Origin: Desulfobacteraceae bacterium | GTDB taxonomy: Bacteria > Desulfobacterota > DSM-4660 > Desulfatiglandales > Desulfatiglandaceae | DNA length: 6,747 nt | Reading direction: 5' to 3' | Assembly (NCBI GenBank): GCA_013203065.1 | Contig: JABMQV010000302.1 | Span: 1-6,747 of the forward strand | Part shown: positions 1 through 3,902 of the stretch, piece after piece | Numbering within the stretch: the stretch's first letter is position 1 | How the letters are laid out: the number at the start of each line of letters is the position of its first letter | Position numbers and translations under genes: made by a program | Notes under the pieces: model-generated | The model's database searches: none | The model's input: the letters and a program-made list of their open reading frames with translations, nothing else | Told to the model about the DNA's origin: nothing

Positions 1-518
1 ATACAGCTTTGGTATCCCTATTATGGAAACCCTGAACTGGTATATTCTCATTCTATTAATCCAATGCACTTAACATTTCATATTAACTAATCGGCGTGTT
101 TTTGGTCCATATAGGGTTCTTATCTAGCCAGCCGGATAACATTCCTATATAGAACAAAAATGGCCTGATCTTGGGCAATCCTTGAATTGTGTTATCTGAC
201 ATGTCGTAATCTGTTGTAGGTACTGGAATCCTTTTCATTTCCTGAATTACTCTATTCATGGTTGGGCAATGTGAAGTTTTGAGACTGACTGGTTTCCCTC
301 ACTGACAGAACAGGCAGGTCCTGTCAGGAGATGGACGGGCACAATTTGGAGGGTTTTTCCATAGATCTGACCTCTTTGAAAGATGGCAGGTTATCTATCA
401 GAAAAAATACGGTATCACTTAAGCAACGAATGATCTAAATGTCAAGCAATTATTTAAAAATATGCTAAGGGGGCTAACTTTGGAGTTGTATTGATAGACA
501 TATTCGGCTATCTTAACC
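1..518. other. AT-rich stretch without a recognisable gene
   Basis: I see no open frame of convincing length or composition, no tRNA and no recognisable mobile-element gene. The only structure that stands out is a short inverted repeat near position 302-327, listed separately. The region could be decayed accessory DNA, which would fit the attachment-site remnant further right, but nothing here shows that directly. Confidence 0.6.
302..327. repeat. Inverted repeat CTGACAG / CTGTCAG
   Basis: Two perfect 7-base arms, CTGACAG at 302-308 and CTGTCAG at 321-327, enclose a 12-base spacer that contains a short CAGG direct duplication. It could form a small hairpin or be a dimeric-protein site. No T-run follows, so it is not a typical intrinsic terminator. 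Function unknown. Confidence 0.4.
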
Positions 519-743
519 TTGAAACGAATCATTACGGCAATCGCTTTATATCTGAAATTAGAAGATGTCCCCCAAGACAGAATCAGTACCTTAACAGACT
601 ATTATAAACAAGTTCCCGGATCGGATTATGTGTATAATTGTGTTGCTGATAAATATAGGGATAAAAAGAGTTATGGGGAGGCCAGAAAAGAAGCAGAAAT
701 CTTTTTCGATTATATCTATGAGCATGAAGAATATCCCAGGTGA
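519..743 (+). CDS. Small hypothetical protein, 74 aa
   Basis: A 74-residue frame opening with TTG (MKRIITAIALYLKL...) and stopping with TGA. I do not recognise the family. The middle and C-terminal part is rich in charged and aromatic residues (YKQVPGSDYVYNC, KKSYGEARKEAEIFFDYIY) and reads like a soluble, mostly helical domain rather than random translation. An in-frame stop lies 24 bases before the TTG, so the frame cannot extend upstream, and only a weak purine-rich stretch (TTTGGAG, about 30 bases away) precedes it. The protein may therefore be a fragment or a weakly translated gene. The next gene starts about 105 bases later on the same strand with a far better RBS. Confidence 0.4.
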   Translation: MKRIITAIALYLKLEDVPQDRISTLTDYYKQVPGSDYVYNCVADKYRDKKSYGEARKEAEIFFDYIYEHEEYPR

Positions 744-848
744 GCGCTGGTATGAGTATGGATCTAAGGGAGGAGATAGCTGCTCATAAAATCACTGCAG
801 GTCTATTGCTGGCTCCTTAAAACAGAAAACTAAAGGAGATTCTACACT

Positions 849-1007
849 ATGAGCGTCAAGACAAAAACTCTAATTGCTCTGATTATTCTTGGCATTGTGG
901 ATTTGGTGACCCCAATTCCGATCCTCAGTTTGATCCTAATATACGTTGTGCTCCAAAGACCCTCTTGGTTCACGGATCTTGTGAGCAAAATTTACGATAC
1001 AGGATAA
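849..1007 (+). CDS. Small two-segment membrane protein, 52 aa
   Basis: ATG start with an excellent RBS (AAAGGAGA at 832-839, nine bases upstream) and TAA stop. The product begins MSVKTKTLIALIILGI. After a short basic N-terminus come two hydrophobic stretches, about residues 8-20 and 25-36, separated by a DLVTPIP turn, then a polar tail with a PSWF motif (residues 38-41). This predicts a tight helical hairpin or re-entrant loop in the inner membrane. Short proteins of this shape are common as small membrane regulators or as hypothetical proteins next to mobile elements; I cannot assign a function. The RBS, start and hydrophobic pattern together make it likely to be a real gene despite its size. 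No clear promoter is visible, so joint transcription with the small ORF upstream is possible. Confidence 0.65.
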   Translation: MSVKTKTLIALIILGIVDLVTPIPILSLILIYVVLQRPSWFTDLVSKIYDTG

Positions 1008-1348
1008 AATCGGTAAGTCGTTTTCTCTCTTGAGCTGAAAGAGAATGAATCGGAAGAAATTGGATAATTGCATGATCAGATAACGGTCAATACACAATAA
1101 ATGTAATTATCTAAGGTTCACAAAAATCATAGGTTTGCACAACCAGAGCAAGATCTTATTTCAGTGGATGAAAATTTGTACCTTTTTTGTACCCTTTTCT
1201 ACCGACAACATGCCTAAGTAGCTGATATTATTCACACCGTGCACATCATGTGAAGTAGTAATTTAAAAACAGGGGAACGAAAATACGCAATTAAATTACT
1301 GGGTTAGAAACCTCGGCTCCTTAAAGATTAATTAATTTGGGAGCAGGG
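1008..1348. other. Non-coding stretch left of the tRNA remnant
   Basis: About 340 bases without a convincing frame. It holds the tandem TTTGTACC repeats at 1175-1198 and, just before the tRNA remnant, a weak hairpin (GCTCC and GGAGC arms around an AT-rich loop, about 1315-1344). If the tRNA fragment is an attachment site, this side would be the end of an integrated element. Confidence 0.5.
1175..1198 (+). repeat. Tandem direct repeat TTTGTACC-TTTT
   Basis: TTTGTACCTTTT at 1175-1186 is followed at once by TTTGTACCCTTTT at 1186-1198, giving two near-identical 12-13-base units one DNA turn apart. Placed about 150 bases from the tRNA 3' fragment on the expected element side, they are candidate arm-type binding sites for a tyrosine integrase. 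That role is inference; no integrase gene is in the window. Confidence 0.4.
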
Positions 1349-1380
1349 TGTCGGAGGTTCAAATCCTCTCGCGCCGACCA
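1349..1380 (+). other. 3' fragment of a tRNA gene (tRNA-Pro-like), putative att site
   Basis: The segment has a complete T arm (stem GGAGG 1353-1357, loop TTCAAAT 1358-1364, stem CCTCT 1365-1369 with one G-U closing pair), then acceptor 3' strand CGCGCCG (1370-1376), discriminator A and an encoded CCA (1378-1380). The T-arm string GTCGGAGGTTC closely matches what I recall of bacterial tRNA-Pro, whose 3' end is also ...CCGACCA. A matching 5' acceptor strand (CGGCGCG) and D and anticodon arms are absent upstream, so this is not a working tRNA gene. A lone tRNA 3' end is the usual footprint of integration into a tRNA gene, the element lying to the left and original chromosome to the right. Confidence 0.65.
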
Positions 1381-1391
1381 CAAAAAATAAT

Positions 1392-1463
1392 AAAGGGGTC
1401 GCGGTTGATCTTGATTTTTCTGTGATTTTTAGTATGAGTCAAGAGCAGATTTGATCCCTTTTT
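1392..1463. repeat. Palindromic dispersed repeat, copy A (MITE-like)
   Basis: A 72-base unit bounded by AAAGGGGTC (1392-1400) and GATCCCTTTTT (1453-1463), which pair with one G-U. A second inner pair is TCTTGA (1409-1414) with TCAAGA (1439-1444). The core TGTGATTTTT (1421-1430) and the following AAGAGCAGA...CCCTTTT recur in copy B about 1.1 kb away. The shape and dispersal fit a small non-autonomous palindromic element or REP-type repeat; no transposase is in the window. Confidence 0.6.
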
Positions 1464-1645
1464 ATTAGCTTGGCCCGATCCCACCGCTTTGTATGCCGGT
1501 TAGTTTCCGTCTTTGTTAGTAAGAAAGCCCCCTTTACGAGAGAAAAAAGAATTAGTATGGTTTGTAAAGAACGTCCCTAAGTCCTTTAGTAATTTTTTGT
1601 TATCCCCTGCGCCTGGCGAACCGGGCCGTTGGCCTAAAATAGCCC

Positions 1646-1673
1646 TTGACCTCTTTATTCTGGTGGCTATACT
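1646..1673 (+). promoter_or_regulatory. Sigma70-like promoter for the mazE-like gene
   Basis: TTGACC (1646-1651) and TATACT (1668-1673) are separated by 16 bases and each match the consensus hexamers at five of six positions. Transcription would begin near 1680, leaving a leader of about 20 bases consisting almost entirely of the Shine-Dalgarno sequence. It is the clearest promoter in the window. MazE-type antitoxins often repress their own promoter together with the toxin; no clear operator palindrome is visible here. Confidence 0.65.
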
Positions 1674-1684
1674 TCGAACATACG

Positions 1685-1697
1685 TAAGGAGGTGATC
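1685..1697 (+). promoter_or_regulatory. Unusually long Shine-Dalgarno sequence
   Basis: TAAGGAGGTGATC is complementary over 13 bases to the usual 3' end of bacterial 16S rRNA (GAUCACCUCCUUA). It ends two bases before the ATG at 1700, with the GGAGG core correctly spaced, and so fixes the start of the antitoxin gene. It predicts strong initiation. Confidence 0.8.
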
Positions 1698-1699
1698 AC

Positions 1700-1897
1700 A
1701 TGCTTGCTAAAATTCAGAAATTGGGAAATAGTCAGGGGCTTCGTCTTGCCAAGAATCTGCTCGCAGATGCACACATTGGTGTCGGCGATGAGGTGGATAT
1801 TGCGGTAAAAGAGGGCATTATTATCGTCTCACCAACAAAAAGGAAACGTGGGCGGCACAATCTTAAAGATCTTGTGGCGCGTATTCCTGCAAACTAG
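1700..1897 (+). CDS. mazE: MazE-like AbrB-fold antitoxin, C-terminally truncated
   Basis: A 65-residue protein with the swapped-hairpin DNA-binding fold of the SpoVT-AbrB/MazE family: KIQKLGNSQGLRLAKNLL at residues 4-21 and GVGDEVDIAV near 27-36, then a basic KRKRGRH stretch (about 47-53). In intact systems it binds the operator and, through its C-terminus, masks the toxin ribonuclease. Here the frame stops at TAG (1895-1897) after RIPAN. Reading past it gives QTSEVDWGEAVGKEVW and a second TAG at 1946-1948. That is the tail I would expect of this family, whose members typically continue IPANYQ, so the TAG probably replaced a tyrosine codon. The DNA-binding half is intact while most of the toxin-binding tail is lost. 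Promoter and RBS are strong. Confidence 0.8.
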   Translation: MLAKIQKLGNSQGLRLAKNLLADAHIGVGDEVDIAVKEGIIIVSPTKRKRGRHNLKDLVARIPAN

Positions 1898-1948
1898 CAA
1901 ACCAGCGAAGTTGATTGGGGAGAGGCGGTCGGTAAGGAGGTTTGGTAG

Positions 1949-2032
1949 ATGCCTGCATCTATTAACCGGCGAACCAGGGCACTCCACCGGACGCTCATAT
2001 TTCGCGCCGCTGTCCGCCCCGGTGTACCATAG
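1949..2032 (+). pseudogene. Remnant start of the mazF-like toxin gene
   Basis: An ATG directly follows the read-through stop of the antitoxin frame, with GGTAAGGAGG about ten bases before it: the expected place and RBS of a MazF-type toxin. The first residues, MPA, agree with the usual MazF opening (MPAY-P-RGD). From the fourth codon the translation becomes SINRRTRALHRT..., lacks the RGD-W region and the rest of the fold, and stops after 27 residues. The toxin body is gone, replaced by the GC-rich palindromic segment. Calling the remnant mazF rests on position and three residues, so it is inference. Confidence 0.5.
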
Positions 2033-2040
2033 ACGATGGC
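1964..2040. repeat. GC-rich imperfect palindrome, attC-like
   Basis: The base composition jumps to GC-rich within AT-rich surroundings. Outer arms CACCGG (1985-1990) and CCGGTG (2019-2024) enclose GGAC (1989-1992) with GTCC (2012-2015) and a CGCGCCG core. The layout AACC...GGACG...GCGCC...GGTG...GATGGC resembles integron attC sites (RYYYAAC...GTTRRRY) with degraded ends. The motif GGCGAACC followed by GGGC occurs here (1968-1980) and on the other side of the antitoxin (1615-1626). I am unsure whether this is a decayed attC or another folded repeat. Confidence 0.35.
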
Positions 2041-2042
2041 AT

Positions 2043-2052
2043 AAAAGGGGTC
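2043..2052 (+). repeat. Isolated AAAAGGGGTC end of the dispersed repeat
   Basis: AAAAGGGGTC matches the left terminus of the palindromic repeat copies A and B, but no CCCTTTT partner follows before the next gene at 2097. It may be a half-copy or a chance match. Confidence 0.3.
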
Positions 2053-2096
2053 AAAGCTATCACTTAAACTTCTATTGATTAAAGGAGGATCTTAGC

Positions 2097-2423
2097 ATGC
2101 AGCAGAAGGGGCTTTTTATCGTTATGGCAATGGTCAAACCAGAGGCGGAAGAAGCATTTAATCAGTGGTATAATGAGGAGCATTTGCCAAGAGTGATCGA
2201 AAGAATTCCTGGTGTACTGAGCGGCCGACGTTACAAGATTCTGGAAGGCGAAGACGAATACCAGTTCATGGCTGTTTATGAGTTCCAGGATTATGAAGCA
2301 ATGCAAACAGCTGTGCGCTCGGATACGATGAAACTGTTAGTCAACGAGTACAATGAAGCTTTTGGCGAAGGTGGCAGAAAGTGGCTCTTGGGTGTTCAGC
2401 TGAAATCCCTGACTGTCGGATGA
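2097..2423 (+). CDS. EthD-like dimeric alpha/beta-barrel protein, 108 aa
   Basis: ATG start with RBS AAAGGAGG (2081-2088). The sequence fits a ferredoxin-like dimeric alpha/beta barrel: a first strand LFIVMAMVKP (residues 5-14), the signature FNQWYNEEHLPRVIERIPGV (about 21-40) typical of EthD and related barrel families, a second strand GRRYKIL, a third QFMAVYEF (about 60-67), a helix DYEAMQTAV and a C-terminal strand. The length is normal for a complete single-domain member. Such proteins act as homodimers in the cytoplasm; some are accessory factors or cyclases and many have no known reaction. It is the single-domain cousin of the tandem EthD protein at 5615-6283, on the opposite strand. 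No clear promoter is visible; a repeat-derived segment lies just upstream. The family call is good, the function unknown. Confidence 0.8.
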   Translation: MQQKGLFIVMAMVKPEAEEAFNQWYNEEHLPRVIERIPGVLSGRRYKILEGEDEYQFMAVYEFQDYEAMQTAVRSDTMKLLVNEYNEAFGEGGRKWLLGVQLKSLTVG

Positions 2424-2499
2424 TCTGCCTTGGAGAGTAAGTCAAGCCTGTTTGGCCGAATAATGGCTGAAATCAACAAGATGTTTAGTTGAAAACGAG

Positions 2500-2558
2500 A
2501 AAGGGGGTGCTATTGACACTTTTGTGATTTTTGATAAGACTAAAGAACAGACCCTTTT
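2500..2558. repeat. Palindromic dispersed repeat, copy B (MITE-like)
   Basis: A 59-base unit with ends AAAGGGGGT (2500-2508) and GACCCTTTT (2550-2558). It shares with copy A the internal TTGA, the exact block TGTGATTTTT (2523-2532) and the following AAGANCAGA...CCCTTTT order, with small indels. It lies between the EthD-like gene and the basic micro-protein gene, so it may also shape transcript ends, although it has no strong terminator stem. Confidence 0.6.
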
Positions 2559-2658
2559 ACACAAATGAAATGTGAACGTCATATTGGTACTGGGGAGACG
2601 TACGGTCGTGTGGAAAGACTTTCAATCCTTTAACATCGAAATATGAGGAGGATATCTT

Positions 2659-2799
2659 ATGGGAGAAGAACGTCGTACCGGAAAAAAGAGAAGAACGGGG
2701 AAAGATCGCAGAAAGCCTAATGAATCGGGTTCCGGAGGACCTAAAGAGAGAAGTGAACGAGGAAGGAGAGGCAAGAAAGATAGAAGAAAATCTTCATAA
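2659..2799 (+). CDS. Arg/Lys-rich micro-protein with GKDRR motifs, 46 aa
   Basis: ATG start behind a strong RBS (GAGGAGG at 2645-2651, seven bases away) and TAA stop. The product is almost wholly charged: MGEERRTGKKRRTGKDRRKP, a Gly/Ser hinge (NESGSGG, residues 21-27), then KERSERGRRGKKDRRKSS. The tract RRTGK is repeated (5-9 and 11-15), and the GKDRR/KKDRR motif occurs near the end of each half, suggesting an internal duplication. It has no hydrophobic core and should be disordered until bound, perhaps to nucleic acid or the ribosome; that role is inference. The RBS and clean start support a true gene, although low complexity weakens homology arguments. It converges on the truncated flavoprotein gene, with 3' ends overlapping by six bases. 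Confidence 0.6.
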   Translation: MGEERRTGKKRRTGKDRRKPNESGSGGPKERSERGRRGKKDRRKSS

Positions 2800-2985
2800 G
2801 ACATCCCCTTCTTGGGTAAACAAAAGAGAAAAAAGCAGGCCCATGGCGAAAGTGCCATCATCGTGGATCCTGGGGCTTCCAAAATAGGCCACATTGGGCC
2901 TGCCCTCGGCGTTAACGGTGCTCAATGTACCGATCCTGCCGGGTTTGTTGATGATCGCCTTATACTCTTCTGAAATCCCAACCAT
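2794..2985 (-). pseudogene. 5' remnant of a pyridoxamine-phosphate-oxidase-like flavoprotein gene
   Basis: ATG at 2985 with RBS GGAGGT eight to nine bases upstream, so the front of the gene is intact. Residues 1-49 (EEYKAIINKPGRIGTLSTVN, EGRPNVAYFGSPRI, DDGTFAMG) are the N-terminal strands of the split-barrel FMN-binding family (PNPOx-like), in which the next element should be a segment such as G-NRT-NL-NP. Instead the frame runs into LLFSLLFTQEGDVL and stops at residue 63, against about 120-150 usual. The rest of the barrel, needed for FMN binding and dimerisation, is missing, and I do not find it elsewhere in the window. It lies 74 bases after the solute-binding protein gene, apparently as the last member of the minus-strand series. 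A short functional protein is possible but unlikely. Confidence 0.65.
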
Positions 2986-3059
2986 GCTTTTACCTCCTTT
3001 GCCAAGTCAAACACCGGACCCTGCCGACCATGATCTCGGCCGTGATTCAGGACATTTTG

Positions 3060-3809
3060 CTATTTGGTGTATTTGTCCAGTATACTCTGAAGTTTTCCTT
3101 CGCTTTTGATCTCACTCAGAGCGCTCTGGAGTTTTTCCACGACTGAATCCGGCGTATCTTTATGAAGTGCGTAATAGACCTGTCCCTTTTTAAGGACATA
3201 AACGGTTTCATAGTCGCCCGGGTTAAACCCATTGGCCTTGATTTCCCACTTGGCGACCTTCTCGGCATATGCTATGGCATCTATCCTTCCGGCATTTAAT
3301 TTCTTGATATTCAAGATGGTCTTGCTTACCCGCTCAAGGTTGTCCTTTATGCCATCTTTGACCAGGAGTTGCTCCCCCACGTCTTCGCTTATGACCCCGA
3401 TTTTGTACTTTTTTATTTCTTCCAAGGAATTGATATGTATATCACCCCTTTTCTTTGCGATCAGCACGATTGAAGTATCGGTTATGGGACCTACCCACTT
3501 GAACAGATTTTCTCGTTCTTTCGTTCTGGTTGTCACAAACAGAACCGTGTTCTTGTTTTCCAGGGTTTTCTTGTAGGCGCGAGCCCAGGGGAGGAGCTGG
3601 ATATCTTTGCGCGTCAATTGGGAACCTGTCTTTTTGAGCATCAGTTCCAGCAGGTCGATGGAAATCCCCTGAAGTTGGCCGTCCTTTTTGAAATTAAAAG
3701 GCGGGTACTGTTCAGTCAGCAAAGTCAAGCCATCCACCGATTGCGCAAAGGCGACAGAAAAAATGAAAATTGCCCCCAAACAAACACTCAATAAAATCCG
3801 AAAAAACAT
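3060..3809 (-). CDS. Periplasmic family-3 solute-binding protein
   Basis: A 249-residue protein starting at ATG 3809; the frame could open five codons earlier at TTG 3824, but GAGAGG sits about seven bases before the ATG and favours it. The N-terminus MFFRILLSVCLGAIFIFSVAFA is a typical signal peptide with cleavage expected after AFA (residue 22). The mature part has SBP_bac_3 hallmarks: LLTEQYPPFNF near residues 28-40, GISIDLLELM near 48-57, VTTRTKERENLFKWVGP near 93-108, a second lobe starting around 125 (KYKIGVISEDVGEQLL) and the ALHKDTPDSVVEKLQSAL closing helices. Such proteins bind amino acids or other small polar solutes and deliver them to ABC transporters or sensors. No permease or ATPase gene is adjacent, so the partner is elsewhere or it serves another system. 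It follows the ligase gene by 77 bases. Confidence 0.85.
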   Translation of the reverse strand: MFFRILLSVCLGAIFIFSVAFAQSVDGLTLLTEQYPPFNFKKDGQLQGISIDLLELMLKKTGSQLTRKDIQLLPWARAYKKTLENKNTVLFVTTRTKERENLFKWVGPITDTSIVLIAKKRGDIHINSLEEIKKYKIGVISEDVGEQLLVKDGIKDNLERVSKTILNIKKLNAGRIDAIAYAEKVAKWEIKANGFNPGDYETVYVLKKGQVYYALHKDTPDSVVEKLQSALSEIKSEGKLQSILDKYTK

Positions 3810-3872
3810 ATTTGTACCTCTCAAGTGCCCCGATATACCAACTTTTGAGTTGTAGCCAGGAACTTCAAATAC

Positions 3873-3902
3873 AGGCGGGAGAAAAATTATCTTCCCCCGC
3901 CT
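3873..3902 (-). terminator. Stem-loop spanning the ligase stop codon
   Basis: Arms 3873-3883 and 3892-3902 form an 11-base-pair stem (one G-U on the minus-strand RNA) with an 8-base loop holding the TAA stop of the ligase. Part of the stem encodes the Gly-rich C-terminus. No T-run follows on either strand, so it is a weak candidate for intrinsic termination and may rather limit read-through or mark an RNA-processing or stability site before the binding-protein gene. Confidence 0.45.

Noticed and set aside
752..820. 22-codon frame MSMDLREEIAAHKITAGLLLAP between the two small left-hand genes
   Set aside because: No RBS and too short to judge. It could be the out-of-frame end of the preceding ORF, but nothing supports that.
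1513..1695. 60-codon frame starting at TTG before the antitoxin gene
   Set aside because: No RBS, no family resemblance, and it runs across the promoter and Shine-Dalgarno sequence of the antitoxin gene, so it is best read as leader DNA.
1895..1897. Possible pyrrolysine (UAG) decoding in the antitoxin gene
   Set aside because: Pyrrolysine is known mainly from methylamine methyltransferases. A nonsense change in a decaying toxin-antitoxin pair explains the TAG better.
1392..2558. CRISPR array formed by the repeated palindromes
   Set aside because: Only two clear copies, about 1.1 kb apart with genes between them, of unequal length and without regular spacers.
2848..3059. Plus-strand frame opposite the truncated flavoprotein gene (about 2894-3109)
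   Set aside because: It overlaps a minus-strand gene remnant and its intergenic RBS region, with no RBS or motif of its own.
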